Origin: Ignavibacteriales bacterium
GTDB lineage: Bacteria > Bacteroidota > Ignavibacteria > Ignavibacteriales > Ignavibacteriaceae
DNA length: 64,000 bases
Assembly: GCA_016707585.1 (NCBI GenBank)
Contig: JADJHL010000008.1
Span: 310,001-374,000 of the forward strand
Reading direction: 5' to 3'
Shown: positions 54,032 to 63,191 of the stretch, one piece after another
Numbering within the stretch: the stretch's first letter is position 1
How the letters are laid out: every line of letters starts with the position of its first letter
Notes under the pieces: model-generated
What the model was told of the DNA's origin: nothing
Databases searched by the model: none
What the model saw: only the letters and a program-made list of their open reading frames with translations
Program-made: the position numbers and the translations under genes

Positions 54032-54439
54032 CTAAATCACCTCACTTTGTTCTTCTTGGTCTATTGGTTTTATATAAGATTCAATTAATTTTTTATTTCC
54101 TGAGTTTTGAAATTCAACGGAGATAGATTTTTGTCCGTTGGATAAAACTTCTTTTGCCACAACTTTACCAAAGTCATTCCAGTTTTCGTGAAAAATTGTT
54201 TCACCAACTGAATAAGATTTTACTGGTGAATATGTTGTACAATTTCCGTTTTCAATTCCTTCTAACGAAACTTTTTGCGAAACAACATCTTCAGCAATAT
54301 TAATAATCATTGTCTGCTTACACTTTTTACATTTTGCCCATCTTTTATTTTCATCGCTAGCAACTTCACCTGTCAATTCCATCTTTCTAACGCCGTTACA
54401 AAAACTGCAAAAAGCTTCAACATTTTTAACTTTGGCCAT
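54032..54439 (-). CDS. Zinc-ribbon protein encoded with rpsU
   Basis: 135 residues. An N-terminal ribbon of two Cys pairs (CSFC at about 11-14, CKKC at about 37-40), then a beta-rich region YSVGETIFHENWNDFGKVVAKEVLSNGQKSISVEF, resembling small SH3-like 'H-x-x-FG-x-V' domains seen in some zinc-ribbon proteins. The family is not named with confidence. It abuts rpsU (TAG directly followed by TTG), so the two are one transcript. AAAGG SD. Confidence 0.75.
   Translation of the reverse strand: MAKVKNVEAFCSFCNGVRKMELTGEVASDENKRWAKCKKCKQTMIINIAEDVVSQKVSLEGIENGNCTTYSPVKSYSVGETIFHENWNDFGKVVAKEVLSNGQKSISVEFQNSGNKKLIESYIKPIDQEEQSEVI
54036..54043 (-). promoter_or_regulatory. Strong Shine-Dalgarno sequence of rpsU
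   Basis: gaggtgat on the minus strand, 4 nt before the TTG start and inside the 3' end of the upstream gene. It fixes the choice of the non-ATG start. Confidence 0.8.
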
Positions 54440-54850
54440 AATTTACCTTTATTACGAGATTTCGAGTATCTAAAATATCAAATCAAACCTGATTATCCAA
54501 GAAATTGTAAAACTAAGATTTATCACTGTTAAGTCTGTAAAATGTGTTTTTGTAAGGTTTTAACTAAGTCTTTGGCTAAAAGCTTTAGTAATGTACTAAA
54601 TTGCAAGTTTTTGGATTTTTTATTCTTTTAGATTTAATAATCTATTAAAAATAATTTAGGATTTTAATCAAAAATTATTCTTATTTGTATCGAGGCATCA
54701 ATTAGAATTGTTAACTATTGATTTAAGCAAGTCAAAATCTGATCAAAAGTATCAGTAAGAAAGCAAAACTAAATAAAAAAATCTTTTCTTACTTAAATAA
54801 AAGATAGGTTTCTTGTTAACTAAAAAAGTTAGCGGGAAAAACATTTTGTC
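54440..54850. other. 411-nt AT-rich intergenic region without a gene
   Basis: Lies between the anti-sigma gene and the zinc-ribbon/rpsU unit, both on the minus strand. It should hold the promoter of the latter. agtaagaaa (around 54756) can pair with tttcttact (around 54800), and a smaller stem-loop lies near 54815-54835; neither is a clear terminator. No ORF or RNA gene was recognised. Confidence 0.4.
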
Positions 54851-55687
54851 TTATAAACTGCAAAAGGATTTTTCAATCTCTCTTGGATTTCCATTAGAAA
54901 CTATTGCACAAATATTGTTATCCAGTTTTGTAAACAAAGTAACAGAACCATCAGCTTCCGATGTATAACAATTTCCAGCATCAAGATACTTTACTAAATC
55001 ATCAGATAAAGTAACTATTGCGTGAGTGCTAATGTAAGATTCATCAACCTGGAATAAATAAGCTAGCTCCCCATTTTTACCAACATAAACATGATGAGCA
55101 AATTTTTCTCCTTTATCTTCTGAAACAACCGCACCTAATAACTTCCAATCTTTTAAATTTGGTACAGATGCAGAATATTTTACTCCTTTTGTGCTAAAGA
55201 AATTTTTTATTTCTTCAGAATTTGCGGACGTTAATTGCGGAGCTAACTTGCCACTAAGTATGCTGTTAAAATTATTTTTTGCCTGGATAAACATATTATC
55301 ATTGCCAGATTGCTCAATTGCAAAATTTTTCTTTTCAACAATTTCTGTTCTGTTTAATATGATTAGTACGATTGCAAGTATAACAACAAATGCAGTTGCA
55401 AATGAAAATGCAGGTTTTTCAAAAAAATCTGTTAAGAACGATTTGCTTACACCAGTAACTTTTGTTTGTGAGCCAATCGATTTTAAAACTTTTGCTCTTA
55501 CTTTATCCGGAGTTTTTTTCCATTCAACTTTTTCTTTAACAATATCTTTTATTAAAGATTGAACTTTGAATTCAATTGCAAAATCCTTGTCAGATTCTAT
55601 CTTAGAAAGAATTTCTTGTTTTAATGTTGTGTCAGTTATTTCACCATCTACTAGAGCAGTAACTATATCTTTGCGTAATTCCATCAT
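54851..55687 (-). CDS. Putative anti-sigma factor, single membrane helix
   Basis: 278 residues. The N-terminal cytoplasmic part (1-90, LVDGEITDTTLKQEILSKIESDKDF) has the look of an anti-sigma helical domain but no HxxxCxxC zinc motif. One membrane helix (about 94-111). The periplasmic part (about 115-278) contains a beta-rich LKDWKLLGAVVSEDKGEKFAHHVYVGKNGELAYLFQVDE segment. It overlaps the sigma gene in ATGA, the typical sigma/anti-sigma coupling. Function inferred from context. Confidence 0.75.
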   Translation of the reverse strand: MMELRKDIVTALVDGEITDTTLKQEILSKIESDKDFAIEFKVQSLIKDIVKEKVEWKKTPDKVRAKVLKSIGSQTKVTGVSKSFLTDFFEKPAFSFATAFVVILAIVLIILNRTEIVEKKNFAIEQSGNDNMFIQAKNNFNSILSGKLAPQLTSANSEEIKNFFSTKGVKYSASVPNLKDWKLLGAVVSEDKGEKFAHHVYVGKNGELAYLFQVDESYISTHAIVTLSDDLVKYLDAGNCYTSEADGSVTLFTKLDNNICAIVSNGNPREIEKSFCSL

Positions 55688-56289
55688 CGTTTATCCTTAC
55701 TCTTATTAACATATCCTTTATCACCAGCATAATCATATAATTTTGTAAACAACATTTTTCTTGCTCTGTGTAAACGAGATCGAACTGTACCAACAGGTAC
55801 ATCAACAAAATCCGCTATCTCTTCATAAGTGTATCCCTCAATATCACAAAGAAGAATTACTGTGCGAAAATCTTCCGGTAAAGATGAAATTGCTGAAGAG
55901 AGTTCGTCATCCAGAAGATTATCATAAATATCTTTTTCTAAATGCGCGCTATCAGTAGAAGACGGTTTAATGTTTTCATAAAAATTTTCAATTTCTTCAT
56001 AATCAACTTTATCAGGTTCTTTTTTATTCTTTCTATAAGTATTGATGAAAGTGTTTTTCATTATCCTGAACAACCAGGCTTTGCAATTAGTTCCTTTCTC
56101 AAAATTTTCCCAGAATCTAAAGGCTTTTAAATATGTTTCCTGTAATAAATCACTTGCATCATCACTATCGCCGGTCATTTTTATGGCAAAATTATACAAA
56201 GCATCCATATGCGGAACAGCTTCGCGCTCAAATTCTGCGTTTGCTTTTGGCTCATCTGATTTAAATAATGCGAATAAAAATGCGAACAT
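55684..56289 (-). CDS. ECF-type sigma-70 family RNA polymerase sigma factor
   Basis: 201 residues. Region 2: DASDLLQETYLKAFRFWENFEKGTNCKAWLFRIMKNTFINTYRK. Region 4: LPEDFRTVILLCDIEGYTYEEIADFVDVPVGTVRSRLHRARKML. No region 3 or 1. The N-terminus MFAFLFALFKSDEP is unusual, and no SD is seen. Directs RNA polymerase to a stress regulon; the downstream membrane protein is the likely inhibitor. Confidence 0.93.
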   Translation of the reverse strand: MFAFLFALFKSDEPKANAEFEREAVPHMDALYNFAIKMTGDSDDASDLLQETYLKAFRFWENFEKGTNCKAWLFRIMKNTFINTYRKNKKEPDKVDYEEIENFYENIKPSSTDSAHLEKDIYDNLLDDELSSAISSLPEDFRTVILLCDIEGYTYEEIADFVDVPVGTVRSRLHRARKMLFTKLYDYAGDKGYVNKSKDKR

Positions 56290-56357
56290 AATTTATTTTT
56301 AAGATTCTACTTTATGTGTTCATTAATTATAAAGATTAAACATTAATAATCAAAAAA

Positions 56358-57812
56358 TCATTTTATAACTAAACCATTACCTTCAAATTTGCGATTCTTC
56401 TCAACTTTTTGTAAAAAACCGTTTACTACAATGTATCCAATCTTGTTGTCTTTTTTTATGATAAAATTTGCCTGCTCGCCAATATTAATAGTTGTATCAA
56501 TATTATTTTTTAGCGCAAAGTTGATTGGCAAGGTTGTGTATTTATCATCAGGCAATTTTTTTACTTGTATTGTTGAGTACCCTTTTTCATAAAATTTGTA
56601 AGGATCTATTTCTTTTAATTCCTTATTAGTATAAACTTTGCCATCATAAACTGAAGCTTGTTCAATTGTATATCCTGTAAAATCAAAATCTTTATATCCA
56701 TAAAAGATAGATAGATCACCTAAATCTGCTACTTGAGATTTATAATAAATTTTCTTTCCATCACTTTTTTCAAACTCATCAAGATTAATTGCAATATCTA
56801 CTTTAGTTTTTACTTTTTCATTTTTGATTGAAAGATTTCTAAGTACAACATCAAAAATATATTTATCGTTAAACGGAATTGAATTATATATATCTAAACT
56901 TGTATTAACATAACTTTCTTCTGCAATTGATTTAATTGCAGAAAGAATTGCTATATAATTTATCTTGCGTATAAATTGTTTTTCAGGATCATCTTTCCAT
57001 CCACCAGATTCTATAAGAATTGTGCTTGTGCCCCATTTTTGAAAATTATCACCAAAAGCTCTTGGCTCATATTCATCAGAATATTTTGCAATGTGGCCGG
57101 GAATATATTGAGAAATTGTTTGATACATATTACCAATCAATTGCATGGCTCTACCTCTAACATCATTCACATCTTTTGTATAGTTATATGCTGGCGCCAG
57201 AAAGCTTATTGTAGCAGTTCTAAATGTATTCCCAACAGAATATCTATGACTTTGGTCATGAAGATTAAAACCAAAATCGGCTTTTAAAGTATCAAAAACG
57301 GTTTTAAGAATTTTTGATTCAGGGCAACGCAATCTTGAAGCATCGCGGTTTAAATCAATATCATAAAAGTTTCTTCGCTTAAATCTTTCAGCGCCATCGG
57401 GATTTACCATTGGCAAAAAGTAAAGTGTAACTCTTTCAAAAAGCTTATCACAAAAATCTTTATTTTCTATAGCATTTATAAAGTTAAAAATATCAAATAA
57501 AGTTGCGGTTGCGGTTGGCTCATCGCCGTGCATTTGCGACCAAAGAAATATTTTTGTTTTACCTTTACCAATTGTTATAAGATTCAAATCTCTGCCCTCA
57601 ACAGATTTACCAACAATTTTTAAAGTAAATCCATTTTTGTTCTTTAACAATTTAATGAGCGGAGTTATATCTAAATGTTTAAACCTTCTATGAGTTAAAC
57701 TTTTTTCTTTGTATTGCTCATAGGTTTGGTAAAGATGGTTTTCAAAATCATAATTTTGTGGCATAATGGATTCTGAGATTATTATTGTTAGAATTAAAAG
57801 AAGTGATTTCAT
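56358..57812 (-). CDS. Secreted M14-family zinc carboxypeptidase
   Basis: 484 residues with a signal peptide (MKSLLLILTIIISESIM). The zinc site is HGDEPT (His95, Glu98) plus a later His in FNLHDQSHRYS; the substrate-binding NPDGAERFKRRNFYDIDLNRD is intact, and ILIESGG holds the catalytic-type Glu. Removes C-terminal amino acids or cuts peptidoglycan peptides in the periplasm. A beta-rich C-terminal domain of about 190 residues follows and ends in VINxF-type strands. Confidence 0.9.
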   Translation of the reverse strand: MKSLLLILTIIISESIMPQNYDFENHLYQTYEQYKEKSLTHRRFKHLDITPLIKLLKNKNGFTLKIVGKSVEGRDLNLITIGKGKTKIFLWSQMHGDEPTATATLFDIFNFINAIENKDFCDKLFERVTLYFLPMVNPDGAERFKRRNFYDIDLNRDASRLRCPESKILKTVFDTLKADFGFNLHDQSHRYSVGNTFRTATISFLAPAYNYTKDVNDVRGRAMQLIGNMYQTISQYIPGHIAKYSDEYEPRAFGDNFQKWGTSTILIESGGWKDDPEKQFIRKINYIAILSAIKSIAEESYVNTSLDIYNSIPFNDKYIFDVVLRNLSIKNEKVKTKVDIAINLDEFEKSDGKKIYYKSQVADLGDLSIFYGYKDFDFTGYTIEQASVYDGKVYTNKELKEIDPYKFYEKGYSTIQVKKLPDDKYTTLPINFALKNNIDTTINIGEQANFIIKKDNKIGYIVVNGFLQKVEKNRKFEGNGLVIK

Positions 57813-57869
57813 TTTTTGATATTTTAAATCTGTTAACTAAAACTTTATTTAAGCTAATGAGAATTTAAT

Positions 57870-58409
57870 ATGAACGACAACAAATTGAAAATAGATTCTG
57901 TAATTCCTAGTTTTTCTTTAACTGGAGTTGATGATAAAACTTACAATCTTAATTCATTTTTAGATAAGAAAATTTTAATAATAATCTTTAGCTGCAATCA
58001 CTGTCCGTATGTTCAGGCTTATGAAGATAGAATAATTTCTTTACAAAATGAATTTGAAAAAGATGGCGTTCAAATAATTGCAATAAATTCTAATGATGAT
58101 GTAAAATATCCAGATGATTCATTTGCTGAAATGAAAAAGCGATCTGCATTAAAAGGATTTAACTTTCCATATTTAAGAGATGAAACTCAAGGCATTGCAA
58201 AAGCATTTGGAGCAACACACACACCACAAGTATTTCTTTTTGATTATGAACGAAAATTAAAATATGAAGGAAAGATTGACGATAATTGGCAGGAACCGGA
58301 CAAAGTTAAATCACAGTATTTACGAGATGCAATTTTGGAAGTATTAAATGGAAAAGAAGTTTCTGTTCCTGAAACATTTTCTATTGGTTGTACAATTAAG
58401 TGGAAGTGA
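57870..58409 (+). CDS. Thioredoxin-fold redoxin (CxxC, AhpC/TSA-like)
   Basis: 179 residues. The active site is SCNHCPYVQAYEDRI (CNHC), with the thioredoxin-fold core IIAINSNDD, FNFPYLRDETQGIAKAFGATHTPQVFLFD (cis-Pro) and a C-terminal SIGCTIKWK with a further Cys. It is of the 'thioredoxin family, redoxin domain' type found in Bacteroidota. No signal peptide, so it is cytoplasmic. Ends 7 nt before the FG-GAP gene. Confidence 0.9.
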   Translation: MNDNKLKIDSVIPSFSLTGVDDKTYNLNSFLDKKILIIIFSCNHCPYVQAYEDRIISLQNEFEKDGVQIIAINSNDDVKYPDDSFAEMKKRSALKGFNFPYLRDETQGIAKAFGATHTPQVFLFDYERKLKYEGKIDDNWQEPDKVKSQYLRDAILEVLNGKEVSVPETFSIGCTIKWK

Positions 58410-58416
58410 AAATAAA

Positions 58417-59973
58417 ATGAAACCTTTAATAGTCCTTTTACTGCTATCCTTTTTCTTTCCAGAAACAAAAGCACAGGACAGCCTCTACCTTGTTGGTACA
58501 ATTACAGGTGAATCCTATCAAAAAAGAATTACTAATGTAGATAGAGTTGGTGATGTTAACGGTGATGGTTATGATGATTTTATGGTCTCTTCAAGAACTG
58601 GAAAAATTAGAAAAGATCAGGGCGTCGCTCAATTATATCTTGGATCAGCAACACTTGATTTGATTCCTGATATTACATTCCACTACCCTTGTTGTGATAC
58701 GGTAAATAATTTGGGATTTGCTTCAGAAATAGGAGACGTAAATAATGACGGATATAATGATTTTACAATATCCAGTAAATTTGCTGATGCTGGTTTTAAT
58801 AAGGGTAAAGTCTTCTTGTATTATGGTGGTGCAACTATAGACACAATTCCAGTTGCAGAGTTCAATGATCCGTGGATACAGGATTATTTTGGAGAAGATG
58901 TTGAAGCAGTTGGAGATTTAAACAAAGATGGATATGATGATTTTACCATTGGTTCAAAATACAACTGGACAAATGGTTTAGGTTATCTTTATTTAATCTG
59001 GGGTGGTGATACGATTACTTGGGATAGTAGTTTAACCTTTACCAGTAATATTTTGGGTGATTATTTTGGTGCAAGTGCAGCAAACATTGGTGATATAAAT
59101 AATGATGGATTTGAAGATTTATCTATCGGTGCACCATTCCCTGGTGAGCTGGGGAAAATATATTTTTACTATGGCGGGAAACCTATGGATATTGAACCTG
59201 ACACTGTATTTATTGCAAATCGTATTTGGGATGGATTCGGTAAAACCATAAAAAGAAGTGGGGACATAAATAACAATGGCACAATAGATTTTTTTATCGG
59301 TAGTTGGGATGGCGCATATTTATATTTAGGCCTTGATAGTTTAATCACATACAACGGATTTATTTATCTCGGTACTGAAGGTGATATGAACAATGATGAG
59401 TTTTCAGATTTTGTAATAGGCGATCCAAATTATCTAAATCCAAATGATTCTATTATTGGCGCTGCTTTTGTATACTTAGGTAATAATAGCGTAGACACTA
59501 ACTACACATATATACTTGAAGGTGAATGTGGATCTGAATTTTCTACGATTGTATTTTTTGCAGATATAAATGGAGATAGTTATGATGAACTGATCGTTTT
59601 AGCTCCTGGTTATCCTGTTTTTGAAACCCGAACGGGAAAGATTTATATCTATTCATATAAAAAACTTACCGATGTGGATAATAACAAAGAAAACCTTTTG
59701 AATAATTATACCTTATTACAAAACTATCCAAACCCATTTAATCCAAATACCAGTATTCAGTATGTGATACGTAGTAAACAATTTGTAACATTAAAAGTTT
59801 ACGATGTTTTAGGTAGAGAAATTGCAATTCTAGTAAACGAAGAAAAAAGTGCAGGTGTATATAAAGCTGAATTTAATACAAGTAAATATAAACTAAGCAG
59901 CGGCGTATATTTTTGTGAATTAAAAATTAAAGGAGGTAACTCATCAAGAATAAAAATGGTGCTTATTAAATAA
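58417..59973 (+). CDS. Secreted FG-GAP repeat protein with type IX sorting signal
   Basis: 518 residues from ATG 58417, which gives a clean signal peptide (to TKAQ). About seven FG-GAP/integrin-alpha type repeats, each with a GDxNxDGxxDFxI calcium-binding loop (for example GDVNGDGYDDFMV, GDINNDGFEDLSIGAP), form a beta-propeller. The C-terminus has NYPNPFNPNTSIQY and GVYFCELKIKGGNSSRIKMVLIK, the T9SS type A sorting domain of this group. It should be exported across the outer membrane. Partner or ligand unknown. Confidence 0.9.
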   Translation: MKPLIVLLLLSFFFPETKAQDSLYLVGTITGESYQKRITNVDRVGDVNGDGYDDFMVSSRTGKIRKDQGVAQLYLGSATLDLIPDITFHYPCCDTVNNLGFASEIGDVNNDGYNDFTISSKFADAGFNKGKVFLYYGGATIDTIPVAEFNDPWIQDYFGEDVEAVGDLNKDGYDDFTIGSKYNWTNGLGYLYLIWGGDTITWDSSLTFTSNILGDYFGASAANIGDINNDGFEDLSIGAPFPGELGKIYFYYGGKPMDIEPDTVFIANRIWDGFGKTIKRSGDINNNGTIDFFIGSWDGAYLYLGLDSLITYNGFIYLGTEGDMNNDEFSDFVIGDPNYLNPNDSIIGAAFVYLGNNSVDTNYTYILEGECGSEFSTIVFFADINGDSYDELIVLAPGYPVFETRTGKIYIYSYKKLTDVDNNKENLLNNYTLLQNYPNPFNPNTSIQYVIRSKQFVTLKVYDVLGREIAILVNEEKSAGVYKAEFNTSKYKLSSGVYFCELKIKGGNSSRIKMVLIK

Positions 59974-60077
59974 CTTTTTATTCATCGACAGTTATACAAG
60001 CGCTTGGCAACGAGTTGAATAAAATAAAATAGTTACTTAAAATGAAACTGGCTTTAAAATTGTTGTATCAATCAAGG

Positions 60078-60731
60078 TTAATACATCAACCCTAAATTTA
60101 GAGTTATAAAAAATCCTTGTATTTCCGTTTTCTTTCTGTCTCTTAAACTCTCTACTCCACCATTAAGAACTTTGGCATAGTAATATTTAAATGTAATGCC
60201 AACTAAACTGGATTTATCCAACCCAAAATTTGCACCAAATCCAAGATAACCACCTGCCGCTAATTTAGCTTTTGCTTTACCAAATGAGTTAAAAAATTCT
60301 AGTTCATAAGGAGTTGTTATAAGGATAGTTGGTCCAACTCCGCCAACAAGGTATGGACGTAAATTATCTGTTAAAACATTTTCAAAAAGCCTGTATTGCA
60401 CTCCAACATTAATAGGCATCTGAAAAACTCTATTTAACTTTGATAAAGTAATAAAAGTATTTGTGTAGTAATCATAGTACTCAACCTCACGTTCATCTTT
60501 AGTTTCAGAAAAAGAAAGATCAGCAAAAGCAGTTAGTTTTTCATCAAGTTGTTTTCTAAAAAATGTTCCAAGTCCAAATCCGGCATCACCAAACATTAAA
60601 TCCATTCCCCAGGCATTTGGAGGAAATTTTTCAAGTGGTTTTGGCGGTGCAAGTTCACCAATTCCTTGAGGAAAAATATTTGTAAATGATATTACGATCA
60701 CAACTAAAGAAAATGTAATTATTCTTTTCAT
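60078..60731 (-). CDS. Outer-membrane beta-barrel protein, unknown
   Basis: 217 residues from the ATG at 60731, which starts a signal peptide (MKRIITFSLVVIVISFTNIFPQ); an upstream in-frame start at 60773 is less likely. The mature part is strand-rich with alternating polar and hydrophobic residues and an aromatic C-terminus (NLGLMY), typical of an eight-strand-type barrel. Function unknown. Confidence 0.78.
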   Translation of the reverse strand: MKRIITFSLVVIVISFTNIFPQGIGELAPPKPLEKFPPNAWGMDLMFGDAGFGLGTFFRKQLDEKLTAFADLSFSETKDEREVEYYDYYTNTFITLSKLNRVFQMPINVGVQYRLFENVLTDNLRPYLVGGVGPTILITTPYELEFFNSFGKAKAKLAAGGYLGFGANFGLDKSSLVGITFKYYYAKVLNGGVESLRDRKKTEIQGFFITLNLGLMY

Positions 60732-60876
60732 ATCAATTCTGTAAGGTTTAGTTAAATTTATTTCATTCAACATTTTAATCTTCTTATTTTTCTTATGGTA
60801 AAATAATTATTACCACAACAAATTCAATGTATATTTTAATCATTTGATAAGCAATTAATCTTGCAAGGAAAAGCTA

Positions 60877-61386
60877 ATGCCAAGAAATCTTGAAATAAAA
60901 GTTAAATTATCGTCACATAAAGAAGTAAAATCAATCATTAAAAAGAATAAAATTGGATTTGCTGGACTCTTAATCCAAAAAGATATTTATTATAAAGTTA
61001 ACAATGGTTTGTTAAAACTTAGGATTGAAAACGGGAACCAAACACTAATTTTTTATGATAGAAATGAAAAATCTAAAAAGCGCTGGTCTGATTATCATCT
61101 TTTAGAAATAAAAAATACAGATGGTAATAAATATCTTACTAAGTTTCTTGATGTGCTTACAATCGTTAATAAGAAAAGAGAACTTTATCTTTTTAACAAT
61201 ACTCGAATTCATTTGGATTATGTAAAAAATCTTGGTTACTTTCTTGAGCTTGAAACAAAAGTTGTAAACGGTTTGCGTGATGCTGAAAAAAGATTTGCGC
61301 ATCTTGTGGATTTATTAAACTTAAATGATAAAGAAGAAATCAGAGCTTCATACAAAGATTTGTTGATTAAAAAGAATAAGAAATGA
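60877..61386 (+). CDS. CYTH-domain protein (class IV adenylate cyclase / thiamine triphosphatase-like)
   Basis: 169 residues. RNLEIKVKL carries the metal-site Glu/Lys pattern of the CYTH fold, and YYKVNNGLLKLRIENGNQTLIFYDR and FLELETKV complete the tunnel residues. Family members hydrolyse or cyclise triphosphates (adenylate cyclase IV, ThTPase, inorganic triphosphatase). The reaction cannot be chosen from sequence. Its last bases overlap the next gene's start (ATGA). Confidence 0.85.
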   Translation: MPRNLEIKVKLSSHKEVKSIIKKNKIGFAGLLIQKDIYYKVNNGLLKLRIENGNQTLIFYDRNEKSKKRWSDYHLLEIKNTDGNKYLTKFLDVLTIVNKKRELYLFNNTRIHLDYVKNLGYFLELETKVVNGLRDAEKRFAHLVDLLNLNDKEEIRASYKDLLIKKNKK

Positions 61387-63191
61387 TTCTATCAAAAAAT
61401 AAAATACAAAAACTTGATGTTGAAAGTTTATTGAATGATTTTATCGCTCAGGATAAACTGAATGAATTATTAATAATTGTGCCGACTAACAGAAAAATAA
61501 GATATTTAAAGCGTGAACTTATTTCTAAATCACCGAACAAAGCTCTGACAAAACTAAATCTTTACACACTATCATCATTTACAGAATTAATTTTTAAGAA
61601 AAACGAGATAAACTCAACCCGATTATTAAGTGAAGCTGCTGCCGCAGTTTTGATTAGCAAATCATTTAAAGAAACTGAACTAAAATATTTTTCGAACTAT
61701 AAAGATGAGATTCCAAGGGGAACACTTGACAGAATTAAAAATGTAATTAGCGAGTATAAATTAAATGGAATTTCACCAGAGCAAATTATTTCTGAATCAA
61801 AAAAACTTGAAGGCTCTGAAAAATTAAAAGCACTTGATATTGCAAATGTTTACAGGAACTATCTTTTAGCTTGCAAAGAACTTAAGGCTTTTGAGGTTGG
61901 AGATATTTACTCAGATGTTTTGTCTTTGGATAAAATAGAGTTTGAATCGCGATTTAGTTTATCATTTAGCGAAACAAATACAATTGTAATAAATGGGTTT
62001 GATGAGTTTACTAAACCGGAAATTGAAATTGTAAATAATATATCAAACATTGATGGTTTAAATCTTTATCTTCTGTTTGATTACTACAAATTCAATCCGG
62101 CATTATTTTCGCATCTTGATCAATGCTACAATAGTTTTAAAGCAAAGGGATTTAGCGAAGTTGAGGATGTTTCTATAGTTCAGTTTACGTCTTTCCAAAA
62201 TCAAATTAGAGAAAAATTATTTTTATTAAATGAAAATGATTCGAAGATACAAAGTGAAGTAGAGGTAATAAAGTTAACCTCAAATTCTTCTGAAGAAGAA
62301 ATAAGATTAATTGCAAAGGAAATTAAAAGTCTTATCTTAGAAAAGAATGTTGATGTTGAATCTATTGTTGTAACATTTAATTTGATTTCGAATCACTCTG
62401 CAATTATAAGAGATATTTTTAGCGAGTATGGAATTCCATTTAATCTTACAGATCGATTTTCGTTAAGCGAATCTCAGCCAATAATCGCACTTATAAACTT
62501 ACTTGAGGTAATAGATAACAATTTTTATTATAAAAATATTTTTCGTGCGTTAACCGGAAGATGGATAAAAATTAAAGGGGTTGATATTTCTAATCTTTTA
62601 AGAATATCATCAAATCTTAAAATTGTATCTGGTTACAATAATTGGATTGAAACACTTGAAAGTACGATAGAGCAGATAAAGTTTAATGAACAGGATGAAG
62701 ACAATAGGTTTTTGCCGATTGAATTTTATGAAAAAGCGATTAAAGATATTTCAAGTATTTACAAATTACTTGCTCCGTTTAACCAAAAGAAAAGTATCCA
62801 GGATTTTAAAAACGAGTTAAAGAATCTGGTTTACATGCTCGACTTACCTTCAAGAATAATTAATGACTATCCAGATTACATAGAAAAAAATGTTAAAGCC
62901 GTAACTGTTTTTCTGGAAACAATTGATGAGTTTTTTGATTTGCTCGAGCTAGAAAATGGTAGGGAGAAAAAATATCCGTTAAGTTATTTTTTAAAGCAAA
63001 TTAAAACTGCTCTCCAGTTTACAAGATTTAACACAAAAGAAAGACACGCAAGTGGTGTGCTTATAACTTCCGTAAATGAAATACGTGGACTTAGTTTTGA
63101 TTATGTGTTTATCGGCAGTTTAATTGATGGTGAGTTTCCAACTCGTTATCAGCCCGAAATATTTTTTTCAGGTTCTTATAAAAAAAGATGA
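61383..63191 (+). CDS. AddB-like helicase/nuclease, N-terminal part before a frameshift
   Basis: 602 residues up to a TGA. LIIVPTNRKIRYLKREL at the start and VLITSVNEIRGLSFDYVFIGSLIDGEFPTRYQPE near the end match the AddB/RexB-like partner of AddAB-type recombination nucleases, in which the N-terminal helicase core lacks Walker A. The protein then ends GSYKKR just where homologues continue into KKDE.RH..EERYHFYQ, which is encoded in another frame immediately after. The break lies in a run of seven A (63180-63186). Confidence 0.82.
   Translation: MILSKNKIQKLDVESLLNDFIAQDKLNELLIIVPTNRKIRYLKRELISKSPNKALTKLNLYTLSSFTELIFKKNEINSTRLLSEAAAAVLISKSFKETELKYFSNYKDEIPRGTLDRIKNVISEYKLNGISPEQIISESKKLEGSEKLKALDIANVYRNYLLACKELKAFEVGDIYSDVLSLDKIEFESRFSLSFSETNTIVINGFDEFTKPEIEIVNNISNIDGLNLYLLFDYYKFNPALFSHLDQCYNSFKAKGFSEVEDVSIVQFTSFQNQIREKLFLLNENDSKIQSEVEVIKLTSNSSEEEIRLIAKEIKSLILEKNVDVESIVVTFNLISNHSAIIRDIFSEYGIPFNLTDRFSLSESQPIIALINLLEVIDNNFYYKNIFRALTGRWIKIKGVDISNLLRISSNLKIVSGYNNWIETLESTIEQIKFNEQDEDNRFLPIEFYEKAIKDISSIYKLLAPFNQKKSIQDFKNELKNLVYMLDLPSRIINDYPDYIEKNVKAVTVFLETIDEFFDLLELENGREKKYPLSYFLKQIKTALQFTRFNTKERHASGVLITSVNEIRGLSFDYVFIGSLIDGEFPTRYQPEIFFSGSYKKR

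Noticed and set aside
63176..63190. Programmed -1 ribosomal frameshift on AAAAAAAG
   Set aside because: The downstream frame requires +1 (or -2), not -1, and no stimulatory structure is evident.
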